DNA from: Pseudomonas cremoricolorata
GTDB taxonomy: Bacteria; Pseudomonadota; Gammaproteobacteria; Pseudomonadales; Pseudomonadaceae
Length of the DNA: 64,000 nucleotides
Direction: 5' to 3'
Assembly (NCBI RefSeq): GCF_000759535.1
Contig: NZ_CP009455.1
Span: 2,914,001 to 2,978,000, forward strand
Shown here: positions 27,744 through 34,741 of the stretch, in pieces
Layout: each line of letters starts with the position of its first letter
How positions within the stretch are numbered: the first letter of the stretch is position 1
Position numbers and translations under genes: made by a program
Notes under the pieces: generated by a model
What the model saw: the letters and a program-made list of their open reading frames with translations, nothing else
The model's database searches: none
What the model was told of the DNA's origin: nothing

Positions 27744-29255
27744 TCAAGCTGAGCGTTCAAGTTGTTGTTGAAGGCGTTGGCCTATCCAGCGCACGACGGG
27801 GACGGCCTTGCTGTTGCCGATCGCCTTGTAGCGCGGCCCGTCCGGGCATAGGCCGGCGACTCGCCCGCGATAGGGGATCAGCGTGTAGTCGTCAGGGAAG
27901 CCCTGAAGTCGTTCGCACTCGCGCGGGGTCAGCCTACGAACGGCTGAACCTGCAAGCACGTTGCGCTCTTGAGAGCGACCTCCGTCGCCAGGTGCGGTCA
28001 GCGCGTAGGCGATGTCTCCTCCGACCTCCAAAGACCTACCGCCTTCTCGGCCTCGCTCCTGGAAAGCAATGCAGGGGAGGCCCTGGCCAGGCTTGCCGCC
28101 ACCAGTTGATAATGTGCCCGCCACTTGCCCGTCACCGCCCTCCAAGCGGACCTCGCTACGGCTGTTCTCGGCGAATGCGAGAACTGCATTCTCCTGGCCG
28201 CTGTTTCTCCCGAGTGCGAATGCTTGGTCGGCAAGGATGCAAGGGTCTTGCGTGCCGTGCACGACGAGGTGGCCGTGCCCGTGATTGGCATCTTGCCCGC
28301 TGCAACCCTGAAGGCGGCCGAAGCTGGCGTCGAGCGTTGGTGCCACGCAGAACGTCTCGCTTTCGATATCAAGGCGCATGTCCTTGGCCGTCAGCGTTGC
28401 AGCCTGGCTGACATCACCCTGAAGGCTGTGGCCTCCATACGCCGAAATCCCTGCCAGAATCCCAACCGCTGGACCTTGTTCACCCTCGCAGTTTGGGCAT
28501 CCGTACTGACCCAGGTCTAAACCGAAGATCCATCCGCAACCGCACTGGAGTGCAGGGCCGAATGGAGCTCGTCCGGCAAGGTCTTGCCCCTCGCCTCGGC
28601 GCGGCGGAGTATCCCGGCGCATGCCTTCGCGCTCAAAAAGTACTTCAAGGGGATCGAACCCTGCTCGAGCACTTGCGACAACGAACACACGCCGGCGTCG
28701 TTGGGCCAGGCCGAAATATTGGGCATCCAGAACCCGCCATGCGACTGTTCGCGTGGGTCCATACACACAACCAGCGTCCTTCCATTTGCCCCCTGGCGGC
28801 TGAAGTTCTTCTGATTCGCCCACCAGGGCGCCGAGGAAGCAGCCAAACGCGTTACCTTTGTCGGAGAGGACGCCGGGGACGTTTTCCCAGACGCAGGCGG
28901 CCTCGGGTTGGCCGCGCATGGTTCGAACATGGTCAATTGCATCGAGCAGCTCCACGTATTTGATGGTGAGGGCGCCGCGGGGATCGGCCAGCCCTTCGCG
29001 CATGCCGGCCACGCTGAATGCCTGGCAGGGTGTTCCGCCAACCAGCACCTCGGGTGCCAGAATCTTGCCGGACAGCACCATGGCAGCCAGGCGGGTCATG
29101 TCGCCGTGGTTCGGCGTCTCGGGGTAGTGGTAGGCCAGCACGGCGCATGGGAACGGCTCGATCTCGGCGTACCAGTCCGCAGTCCAGCCAAGCGGTTGCC
29201 AGGCCTCGGTCGCGGCTTCGATGCCGCTGCAGACACTTCCGTAGGTGATGGACAT
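27744..29255 (-). CDS. DNA cytosine-5 methyltransferase
   Basis: 503 aa with the full C5-MTase motif set: FxG-like SVCSGIEAA at the start, the PCQ nucleophile Cys77 (GGTPCQAFSVAG), ENV at 124-126, QRRRR near 185-189, a long target-recognition region, then RRLTPRECERLQGFPDDY and AIGNSKAVPV at the C-terminus. The recognition region has C238-x-C240 and C253-x2-C256, a probable zinc ribbon. No restriction endonuclease lies next to it, so it is an orphan modification enzyme, likely protecting phage DNA. Confidence 0.93.
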   Translation of the reverse strand: MSITYGSVCSGIEAATEAWQPLGWTADWYAEIEPFPCAVLAYHYPETPNHGDMTRLAAMVLSGKILAPEVLVGGTPCQAFSVAGMREGLADPRGALTIKYVELLDAIDHVRTMRGQPEAACVWENVPGVLSDKGNAFGCFLGALVGESEELQPPGGKWKDAGCVYGPTRTVAWRVLDAQYFGLAQRRRRVFVVASARAGFDPLEVLFEREGMRRDTPPRRGEGQDLAGRAPFGPALQCGCGWIFGLDLGQYGCPNCEGEQGPAVGILAGISAYGGHSLQGDVSQAATLTAKDMRLDIESETFCVAPTLDASFGRLQGCSGQDANHGHGHLVVHGTQDPCILADQAFALGRNSGQENAVLAFAENSRSEVRLEGGDGQVAGTLSTGGGKPGQGLPCIAFQERGREGGRSLEVGGDIAYALTAPGDGGRSQERNVLAGSAVRRLTPRECERLQGFPDDYTLIPYRGRVAGLCPDGPRYKAIGNSKAVPVVRWIGQRLQQQLERSA

Positions 29256-29256
29256 T

Positions 29257-29271
29257 GATATACTCGCCTTT
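29257..29271 (+). promoter_or_regulatory. Possible promoter of the divergent membrane-protein gene
   Basis: TATACT (29259-29264) is a good -10; the matching -35 (TTCCGT, 16 bp upstream) is poor. It would place the start of transcription about 20 bp before the ATG at 29291. Confidence 0.3.
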
Positions 29272-29290
29272 TTTTGCCAAGAGTGGCGAT

Positions 29291-29938
29291 ATGGAAACCG
29301 CAGAAGTTCGTGAGCTTAAAGAAAAAATAGAGCATCTCGAAAGGTTGCTCGAAAGTCGCGCCGATCAAGTTCATGAACTTGATATGGATGATCGGCGTTA
29401 CGAGCGAAAGGTGAGGTCGATGAAGCTTGCCGTTACTCTTGCACTGCTGTGCATGACGATTTTTTCAATTATTCCAGTGGCTTATAATATTTTTCGAAGT
29501 CCTCCCGTTTTTCGCAGTGCGCCGGCAAGCAGTGAGTCAATCTTGAACGAAGCGTTTCGAAATACTACAGCTAAAGAACTAGGCGAACTAAACACTTTCA
29601 TGGCGGAATTCAGAAAGGACACTAATAAAATAGATCCCGAGCGGTTATCTCTAGGAATGGTAAAGTCCGACGTTAATCTGCTTAGCGGTCGTATCGGTGT
29701 ATTGGAGAAGTCAATATCTGACTCGCCTGAAAAGGCTCTTTCTATACCGTTGCTTCGACGAGATCAGGAAAGCATGAGCAAGACGATCGAGGCAAATAAA
29801 CAGGCGGTAAACTCAGAACTTGGTCGTATCTACGATCAGCAGAAATGGATGCTGACGGGCATTGGAACTGCATTGCTTGCTGCACTTACCGCATTGGCCG
29901 GAGCGCTGTATAAGACGGTAAATCGAGTGCCCGACTGA
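29291..29938 (+). CDS. AT-rich membrane-anchored coiled-coil protein (moron)
   Basis: 215 aa from ATG at 29291. An N-terminal coiled coil (about 3-40), one membrane helix (about 45-65), a central helical region with polar heptads, and a second hydrophobic helix near the C-terminus (MLTGIGTALLAALTALAGAL). It reads against the surrounding leftward operon and is visibly richer in A and T than its neighbours, the marks of a separately acquired lysogenic gene. Function unknown; exclusion of other phages is one option. Confidence 0.6.
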   Translation: METAEVRELKEKIEHLERLLESRADQVHELDMDDRRYERKVRSMKLAVTLALLCMTIFSIIPVAYNIFRSPPVFRSAPASSESILNEAFRNTTAKELGELNTFMAEFRKDTNKIDPERLSLGMVKSDVNLLSGRIGVLEKSISDSPEKALSIPLLRRDQESMSKTIEANKQAVNSELGRIYDQQKWMLTGIGTALLAALTALAGALYKTVNRVPD

Positions 29939-30162
29939 AACCGCGCCGCCCTCGCCGGGCAGGCGTTATCGTTAAATTCCGGAAGGCGCTGGAGGGCAGC
30001 GCGTTGACGAAAGATGGCTGACGAGCCGGTCGTCGTGACGAGCGCCCAAGGCTTTCTGGAAAAACCCCAAGTGGAACGCTCATGGCTCTCGGTTCAGATT
30101 TGGCCTGCCTCAGCAGTCGTGACACGAAGCTGCGGCCAATATTTGAGCCGGAGATCTGCTGG
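29939..30162. other. Gap after the moron gene
   Basis: About 220 bp with no credible gene on either strand. Short GC-rich inverted stretches are present, but no clear terminator. Confidence 0.4.
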
Positions 30163-30363
30163 ATGAAACAACTGACCGACTTCATCAACCTGATGACAGC
30201 CATCCTCAAACTGTATCGGGAGCTGCTGCTAACGCTGGTGGTGGTGGGTTGTCTCCTGTCAGGGACGACAACCCAGCCTGGGCATTACTTGGAGTCGAAG
30301 CTACCGAGCACCAGCTTGGCTGCCTCTCCGACCTTTTCCTCGAGAACCTGCTTGAACTCTTGA
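30163..30363 (+). CDS. Small hydrophobic ORF, doubtful
   Basis: 66 codons from ATG at 30163 with GGAG 9 bp upstream. Residues about 8-34 (LMTAILKLYRELLLTLVVVG) form one membrane helix, and the tail runs antisense into the DUF2303 gene. A hairpin with 8-bp arms GGGTTGTC/GACAACCC follows the hydrophobic part. It could be a small phage membrane protein or a type I toxin-like peptide; it could also be chance. Confidence 0.25.
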   Translation: MKQLTDFINLMTAILKLYRELLLTLVVVGCLLSGTTTQPGHYLESKLPSTSLAASPTFSSRTCLNS

Positions 30364-31100
30364 GCGATAGCCTCGCGCTGCGCTTCCTCCCCCAGCCAGC
30401 GCAGCTTCAGCACCGGTTGTGATCCGCTGGTGATGACGGACACGCGCAAGCGGATGACTTGCTCGCTCAAGCCTTCGAACGGGATGACTTTGAAGTCGAG
30501 CCAGGCGGGCAGGGTTTCCTTGCTGCTGGCCTCAATCGAGTCCATGGCGCTGCGGCTGGCGCGCGTCTCGCTGACGGCATGATCGCTTTCGGACGACGCC
30601 TTGACGGTGATGGTGCGCACGGCGGCAATGGCTTTGGCGATCGACATACCGGCACCGTTCTCGTCAGTGGCGGTAAGGTGCTGGTGCCAGTCTTCGATCC
30701 AGTCGCTCATGGCCTTCTGCGCCAGGGCCTGGCCACACACAGCCTGGACAGCCGCGAATGCAGCAGAGGGCTTCAGCCGCAGCACGGCACGGTCATCAGC
30801 GTGGCCAGGGTGGTTCGGCGTGCCCAGGTTGAACAGCACCACACAGCTCATGACGTCCTGATCGATGAAGCCGCGGGCGTTTGGTGCTGCCCGCTCGACG
30901 ACGTAGGCGCCGAAGTCGGCCAGTGAATGCGTGGAGTAGGTGCCGCGGAAACGATTACGGCCTTCTTGGTACCGCTCCAGATCAACCACGTTGAAATGCT
31001 GCGGTACTACGACGACCGGACCCAGGGCGGGCAGGTCGCGCCCGGCGGCTGCGATGGTGGTTTCTTGAATGAGCTCGAGCGCTTCTTTGGTGAGGGACAT
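30285..31100 (-). CDS. DUF2303 family phage protein
   Basis: 271 aa. Family features are VVVPQHFNVVDLERYQEGRNRFRGTYST in parts, and FSDW-type AMSDWIEDWHQHL. DUF2303 proteins are common in early phage operons; their role is not established. It lies 30 bp downstream of the next gene. Confidence 0.8.
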   Translation of the reverse strand: MSLTKEALELIQETTIAAAGRDLPALGPVVVVPQHFNVVDLERYQEGRNRFRGTYSTHSLADFGAYVVERAAPNARGFIDQDVMSCVVLFNLGTPNHPGHADDRAVLRLKPSAAFAAVQAVCGQALAQKAMSDWIEDWHQHLTATDENGAGMSIAKAIAAVRTITVKASSESDHAVSETRASRSAMDSIEASSKETLPAWLDFKVIPFEGLSEQVIRLRVSVITSGSQPVLKLRWLGEEAQREAIAQEFKQVLEEKVGEAAKLVLGSFDSK

Positions 31101-31130
31101 GCGGTGGTTCCTTGTGCGGATGGGGTGGTG

Positions 31131-31478
31131 TTACTTGCGTGGATGGACCGGCGCTTCGTCGCGGGTGAAGAGCTGATCGTGCTTTTCTGGGAACAGCGAG
31201 ATATTGCCGCCGGTGCCTACGTACATCGGGGTGTCGAGGCAGGTGTTCTCGCTGCGATCGCCGCGCTTGGTCGGCACCTTGTAGGCGAGCTTGTGCTTGA
31301 TCTTCACCTGGTGGGAGTCGCCGATCTGGGTGAAGTCCAGGGTGATGGTGATCTTGCCGGCCTTGCCGTGATCGACCACGCCGGCGGCTACTTCCGAGAG
31401 GGCGTGGCCGATCTGGCTGGCGAAGGCGCCGCCGTTGAGCTCTTGCAGGAACTCGGTTGTGTCGGTGGGCTTGGACAT
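31131..31478 (-). CDS. Phage protein of unknown function
   Basis: 115 aa, with a helical N-terminus (TTEFLQELNGGAFASQIGHALSEVAAGV in parts) and a beta-rich middle (GKITITLDFTQIGDSHQVKIKHKLAYKVP in parts). It commonly travels with DUF2303 genes. Not assigned. Confidence 0.65.
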   Translation of the reverse strand: MSKPTDTTEFLQELNGGAFASQIGHALSEVAAGVVDHGKAGKITITLDFTQIGDSHQVKIKHKLAYKVPTKRGDRSENTCLDTPMYVGTGGNISLFPEKHDQLFTRDEAPVHPRK

Positions 31479-31566
31479 TGCTGCGTCTCCTGATGGACGA
31501 TGCCGCTGGGCGGCAAGTTGATGTGCTGCTGGCGCCGGCCGTGCCGGGTGCGGTTGTGGATTTGTT

Positions 31567-32034
31567 TCACGCGGGCCTGCGCCATTTGGGGAAGTTGATG
31601 TCGTGTTGCAGCGCCAGCTTGCTCAGCTGCTGATTGCTGATGCCGAGCAGTTTGGAGACGGCATCGCGGCTGAGGCTGGTGTAGGAATAGGCGCGGATCT
31701 TGTCGATGAGCTCGGCGCGTTCGAGCATCCTGGCCTGGCGCTTGAGCTGGCGTTGTTCGAACTGCCTGAGCGTTGAGCGGCCTGGGCGCGGCGTGGGCGG
31801 TACCGACTTGGCTTCGACAGTTGCCGCTGGTGCTGCAATTGGTGCAGGTGGCGCAGGTGTAGGAGCGGCGGCCTGGGCTTGTTCCGGGTACCGCCGAACG
31901 CTTGGGGGACGGTGCACGGTACCGACGTTGCCGCAGTCCTGGATCTTGCCGCCCTGGGCCAGGAACTGCGCCACCTGGTCGGCCAGCTCAGCCCGCGCGC
32001 GTTCGTGCTCTTCGGGGATGTGCTCGCCGATCAT
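31567..32034 (-). CDS. Phage protein with C-terminal helix-turn-helix
   Basis: 155 aa: helical N-terminus, a proline/alanine-rich linker (about 52-90), then a basic C-terminal HTH (SRDAVSKLLGISNQQLSKLALQHDI in parts). It may bind DNA. It overlaps the gene before it by 4 bp. Confidence 0.6.
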   Translation of the reverse strand: MIGEHIPEEHERARAELADQVAQFLAQGGKIQDCGNVGTVHRPPSVRRYPEQAQAAAPTPAPPAPIAAPAATVEAKSVPPTPRPGRSTLRQFEQRQLKRQARMLERAELIDKIRAYSYTSLSRDAVSKLLGISNQQLSKLALQHDINFPKWRRPA

Positions 32035-32291
32035 TGCAGGCCTCGCTTGCTGGCGGCGCCGGCCTCCATCGCTTTGACGAACACCAACGCTGTTTCGTAC
32101 TGGTAAGCGTGGCCAGCTACCTGGCCTGTGGCGATTTCGCTGATCACCCAGATGCTGCCGACTCCCTTGGCTTGGTAAAGCGGCGGCGTTACCCGTGCGC
32201 GCGCTTCCTCACGGGCGATCTTGGTGCTCGCGAGCAGTTCCTCGAGCCGTGGTAGGCCTTGTGCAAAGGCGATGCTGGTGGATGTCTGCAT
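32031..32291 (-). CDS. Small phage protein of unknown function
   Basis: 86 aa from ATG at 32291 (ATGA overlap downstream). Helical N-terminus, then VGSIWVISEIATGQVAGHAYQYETALVF in parts. Not recognised. Confidence 0.55.
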   Translation of the reverse strand: MQTSTSIAFAQGLPRLEELLASTKIAREEARARVTPPLYQAKGVGSIWVISEIATGQVAGHAYQYETALVFVKAMEAGAASKRGLQ

Positions 32292-32304
32292 GTTCTTTCC
32301 TCTG

Positions 32305-32688
32305 TCAGGCGTGGTGCTCGAAGGCCTCGGCCTTGCGAACGATTCGAAGTTGGGCGGTGCGCCGCTCGGGCACGCGCCGGTCGCGGCGCATCGGGTCGCC
32401 ATCGTTGAGCGCGGCGTGCACGGTGAGCAGGCAGATGAAGAACACGCAGAGCGGGCTGATGATCTGGCGGCTCATGGCCTTGGTGACTGCCTCGATGCGG
32501 CGCCCGACTTCGAGCTTGTAAAGCACCGTCTCGATGCGGTTCGCGGCTGTGCCGGGGCTGATGCCCATGCGCCGGGCGATTTCCTTGGTGGTAAGGCCCT
32601 GGGCGACCCACAGCAGGGCCTCCAGTTCGCGTGGCGCCAGCAGCTTGCCGAGCTGGCCTGTCCATGTACCGCAGGTAATCTTTTCCAT
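32305..32688 (-). CDS. LuxR-type HTH protein with C-terminal membrane segment
   Basis: 127 aa from ATG at 32688. Residues about 17-75 are a GerE/LuxR DNA-binding domain (LAPRELEALLWVAQGLTTKEIARRMGISPGTAANRIETVLYKL in parts). A hydrophobic stretch (IISPLCVFFICLLTVHAAL) and a basic tail follow. No receiver or autoinducer domain is present. A regulator tethered to the membrane is one reading; the DNA-binding domain is clear. Confidence 0.7.
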   Translation of the reverse strand: MEKITCGTWTGQLGKLLAPRELEALLWVAQGLTTKEIARRMGISPGTAANRIETVLYKLEVGRRIEAVTKAMSRQIISPLCVFFICLLTVHAALNDGDPMRRDRRVPERRTAQLRIVRKAEAFEHHA

Positions 32689-32710
32689 GAAGTTGTCTCG
32701 GGGGACTGCA

Positions 32711-32757
32711 TTGGTCAGGAGCCAGGCGCGGGTGACCAAACCCACCGTGAAAGGTGG
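32711..32757 (-). repeat. Two hairpins in front of the LuxR-type gene
   Basis: TTGGTCA/TGACCAA (32711-32717/32733-32739) and CCACC/GGTGG (32742-32757) lie 23-69 nt before the start. They do not share sequence with the hairpin family at 33380-34433. Confidence 0.4.
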
Positions 32758-32964
32758 CCTGGCGCCTGCCTAATGCGGTCGTATGTGAAGGGAAGGGGAT
32801 GCGGGGTGTATCGGGAGTCATACGTAGCCGGGATCAATGCCTTACTCATGCGGCGGACCACTCTGCAAGCTGGTCGGCCCCTTTCTCCCAGGTGCCGGCT
32901 GGCGCTTTCGCGTTCCCGTATGACTTCCGATGCACCCTGCGATGGGGAGCAGGGCATCGGGCAG

Positions 32965-33189
32965 TCAAAATTTGGTGTAAATACATGCCTCGTAATCAAG
33001 TGGATGACCACCAAGCTTCCCTGGCTTGATGTTCCAGCCGCATCGATCTGCTTGTACAAGGCTTGCCGTTTCCATTCGCAGCGCATTCTTTTGCAAGTCG
33101 TAGCCCTTGAATGTCTGCCGATACGGACAATCCACTTTGCATGCTGGCGGATTGTCCGTGTTCCCTGGGTCTGCCGGCTTAGGCTGCAT
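32965..33189 (-). CDS. Small cysteine-containing phage protein
   Basis: 74 aa from ATG at 33189, which overlaps the end of the previous gene by 11 bp; a longer version starting at 33270 would overlap it by 92 bp. It has CKVDCPYRQ, RCGWN and a C-terminal ACIYTKF, so four cysteines. Not recognised. Confidence 0.5.
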   Translation of the reverse strand: MQPKPADPGNTDNPPACKVDCPYRQTFKGYDLQKNALRMETASLVQADRCGWNIKPGKLGGHPLDYEACIYTKF

Positions 33190-33358
33190 TAATCCGCGCC
33201 TTGCAGTGTTCGTAAGCCGCAGATAGCGAACTGCATCGAACGTTCTCGCAATACGTGTTTTTGCCGTCATGCACGGTTACCTCGTATCTCACGCCATCGA
33301 CTATCGGCTTAACTAGATACCAGCCATTGCGGTGTTCGCGCTTATTGAGGAACCTCAT
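33179..33358 (-). CDS. 59-aa phage protein
   Basis: Begins MRFLNKREHRNGWYLVKPIV and ends ARINAA. A strong GGAGG lies 7 bp upstream, and hairpin copy A lies just before that. The small beta-rich N-terminus resembles short phage proteins that contact DNA or nucleases. Not assigned. Confidence 0.6.
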   Translation of the reverse strand: MRFLNKREHRNGWYLVKPIVDGVRYEVTVHDGKNTYCENVRCSSLSAAYEHCKARINAA

Positions 33359-33379
33359 CTTCAGCCCTCCAGGGCGGTT

Positions 33380-33422
33380 GATTTCCCGTCTGGCCCTGTC
33401 ACCAAGGCCAGCCAGTGAAATC
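33380..33422 (-). repeat. Early-operon hairpin, copy A
   Basis: Outer stem GATTTC/GAAATC, bulged A, CTG/CGG, internal loop, inner stem GGCCTTG/CAGGGCC, GNRA loop GTGA. Lies 22 nt before the start of the 59-aa gene. Confidence 0.75.
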
Positions 33423-33424
33423 GG

Positions 33425-33637
33425 TCAACGCTTGCCCAGGACCGCCTTAGTGACGACCCTGGGGAATTTCTTGGTGCGGATCTCGTTGGCCTGCTTGTCG
33501 GTGAGCAGCCCCGCCAGATACAACGTGGTGATCGAGGTGTTGATGTAGTCGAGGCGCTTGGCCTCGTCGGCGTTCATTTCCGGGAACTGCTGCGCGAAGG
33601 GCCGCGCTGCCCAGCCTTGCTCGAACGTGCCTGACAT
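33425..33637 (-). CDS. Small phage protein of unknown function
   Basis: 70 aa with AGAGGG upstream of the start. Helical and basic at the C-terminus (TKKFPRVVTKAVLGKR). Preceded by hairpin copy E and followed at once by copy A. Confidence 0.6.
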   Translation of the reverse strand: MSGTFEQGWAARPFAQQFPEMNADEAKRLDYINTSITTLYLAGLLTDKQANEIRTKKFPRVVTKAVLGKR

Positions 33638-33661
33638 TGTCTTGCCCTCTGCTATTCAGTG

Positions 33662-33703
33662 GATTCCCTCTGATGCGCCCCGCTTGAGGCGTACCGGGGA
33701 ATC
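33662..33703 (-). repeat. Early-operon hairpin, copy E
   Basis: Most diverged copy: outer stem GATTCCC/GGGAATC, inner stem CGCCTC/GGGGCG, loop AAGC. Lies between csrA and the 70-aa gene, 25 nt before the latter. Confidence 0.65.
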
Positions 33704-33708
33704 GTCTG

Positions 33709-33888
33709 TCAGGCAGCAGCTTCGGCCTGGGCTTTGATCCGTTCGTGAATCTCGCTGCGGTGCACAGGCACATCGCCTGGCGCCTCGACGCCGATCCGCA
33801 CCTGGCCGCACTTCGTTTGCAGCACCGTCACGCGGATGTTGTCGTTGATCACAATGGTTTCGCCTGCCTTGCGGGTCAGAATGAGCAT
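33709..33888 (-). CDS. csrA: Phage-encoded CsrA/RsmA RNA-binding regulator
   Basis: 59 aa from ATG at 33888 with AAGGAG upstream. Starts [12 protein letters not shown] and keeps the two RNA-contact regions of the family: residues 2-7 (Leu4) and the VHRSEI segment with Arg44. CsrA dimers bind GGA-containing hairpins at ribosome-binding sites to block or alter translation. The phage copy could act on its own operon or compete with host RsmA/E. Confidence 0.9.
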   Translation of the reverse strand: MLILTRKAGETIVINDNIRVTVLQTKCGQVRIGVEAPGDVPVHRSEIHERIKAQAEAAA

Positions 33889-33905
33889 GGTCCTACTCCT
33901 TGGTT

Positions 33906-33949
33906 GGTTTCCCGTCTGGCCTTCGGTGGGAAGGCCAACCGGTGAAATC
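33906..33949 (-). repeat. Early-operon hairpin, copy B
   Basis: Outer GATTTC/GAAACC (one mismatch), CCG/CGG, inner GGCCTTC/GAAGGCC, loop CCACC. It starts inside the stop codon of the 63-aa gene and lies 18 nt before csrA. Confidence 0.75.
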
Positions 33950-34139
33950 AGCCCGTCTGACCGGGCATAGCCGCTCGCTCGATAGCTGTCAGAGCTCTCC
34001 ATCGGTTCTGGACAGCTTCAGCGTGATGCTGCTGGGCTTTGCTGAGCTCATCTCGAAGCCGCTCAGTTTCTTCGTGTGCACTGGCTTCCTCTGCCATGGT
34101 CCGTCTGAGCTCTTCGAACAGCTCTTCTTGGTTACTCAT
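33948..34139 (-). CDS. Small coiled-coil phage protein
   Basis: 63 aa from ATG at 34139 (GGAGAC upstream). Almost entirely a charged helix ([20 protein letters not shown]). Preceded by hairpin copy C. Unknown function. Confidence 0.6.
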   Translation of the reverse strand: MSNQEELFEELRRTMAEEASAHEETERLRDELSKAQQHHAEAVQNRWRALTAIERAAMPGQTG

Positions 34140-34153
34140 AAGCGTCTCCGCGT

Positions 34154-34196
34154 GGTTCTCCACATGGCCTTCGGTGGAAGGCCAGCCAGTGAAATC
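34154..34196 (-). repeat. Early-operon hairpin, copy C
   Basis: Inner stem GGCCTTC/GAAGGCC with loop CACC is intact; the outer stem is partly degraded (GATTTC against AGAACC). It overlaps the stop codon of the 58-aa gene and lies 15 nt before the 63-aa gene. Confidence 0.7.
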
Positions 34197-34371
34197 AATC
34201 GAAGCCAGGCTTGGTGCCCAGGCGCACATCACGCTCACGCATCATTGCCTCGGCGAAGTCGAACGATTGCTTGGCGATCTCCGGCGGCGGGTTGCAGCCG
34301 GTACCGGAAAGCAGTCCGACCATCGCAGCCATTGCCAGGGCTTCGGTTTCCTCGTATTCGTTTCGGGTCAT
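34195..34371 (-). CDS. Small acidic phage protein, first gene of the PL operon
   Basis: 58 aa from ATG at 34371 with GGAG upstream (MTRNEYEETEALAMAAMVGL). Mostly helical and acidic, so it does not look like a lambda N-type arginine-rich antiterminator. Preceded by hairpin copy D. Confidence 0.6.
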   Translation of the reverse strand: MTRNEYEETEALAMAAMVGLLSGTGCNPPPEIAKQSFDFAEAMMRERDVRLGTKPGFD

Positions 34372-34390
34372 GGTGTTGCTCCGTTGGGTC

Positions 34391-34433
34391 GATTTCCCGT
34401 CTGTCCCTGTTGCCAGGGACAACCGGTGAAATC
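34391..34433 (-). repeat. Early-operon hairpin, copy D
   Basis: Best-paired copy: GATTTC/GAAATC, CCG/CGG, inner stem GTCCCTG/CAGGGAC, GNRA loop GCAA. The inner stem differs from copies B and C on both sides, a compensatory change. Lies in the PL leader, 20 nt before the first gene. Confidence 0.8.
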
Positions 34434-34681
34434 TGTCCGCACCATGCCTTGCCGCGGCTATCCCCACCTGGCCGGGTCACACATTTCGTGGACGGTGTTC
34501 TTCCCGGCTGGCTGCATGGTTTGGCGTGCTCCCAATGAGGGGAGTCCGGCAGCTGTCCAGAGGCTGCGTGGTCGACGACTTAGCTTGTCCCGACCCAGGT
34601 GATGGCCTGGGTGCGTCGAGGTGGTCACGTCTGGTTGTGTAAAGAGCGGTGTCGGCGGGTTTGGGCCGCTGCTGGAGTTGA
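34434..34681 (-). other. PL leader region
   Basis: About 240 nt of leader between the predicted start of transcription (about 34675) and hairpin D, with no convincing gene. It holds an exact boxA (34640-34648) and a 7-bp hairpin ACCCAGG/CCTGGGT (34593-34612). Confidence 0.55.
34640..34648 (-). promoter_or_regulatory. boxA antitermination element in the PL leader
   Basis: Minus strand reads CGCTCTTTA, the boxA consensus that recruits NusB/S10, about 27 nt after the predicted PL start, close to where lambda places nutL. Confidence 0.6.
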
Positions 34682-34723
34682 AATATAGGTTTGCCTTTAT
34701 TCTTAGTCAATAGGAATGCCTTT
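34682..34723 (-). promoter_or_regulatory. PL promoter with two repressor operators
   Basis: Minus strand -35 TTGACT (34710-34705) and -10 TATATT (34687-34682) with 17-bp spacing. Operator ATAGG-AATG-CCTTT (34710-34723) touches the -35 and ATAGG-TTTG-CCTTT (34685-34698) covers the -10 side, 25 bp apart. The same NNAGG-N4-CCTTT form occurs twice in front of the cro-like gene. Confidence 0.8.
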
Positions 34724-34741
34724 ATTTTTTTGGTCGACCAC

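Noticed and set aside
25923-29255. Restriction endonuclease partner for the methyltransferase
   Set aside because: Neighbouring proteins show no PD-(D/E)XK, GIY-YIG or HNH core that I can see; the only HNH gene is beside the terminase, 13 kb away.
32715-33086. Minus-strand ORF of 123 codons between the LuxR-type gene and the 74-aa gene
   Set aside because: Overlaps the better-supported 74-aa gene and has no good ribosome-binding site; composition looks non-coding.
33380-34433. CRISPR array
   Set aside because: The repeats are imperfect hairpins separated by real genes, not evenly spaced repeats with short spacers; no CRISPR array or cas gene was seen anywhere in the window.
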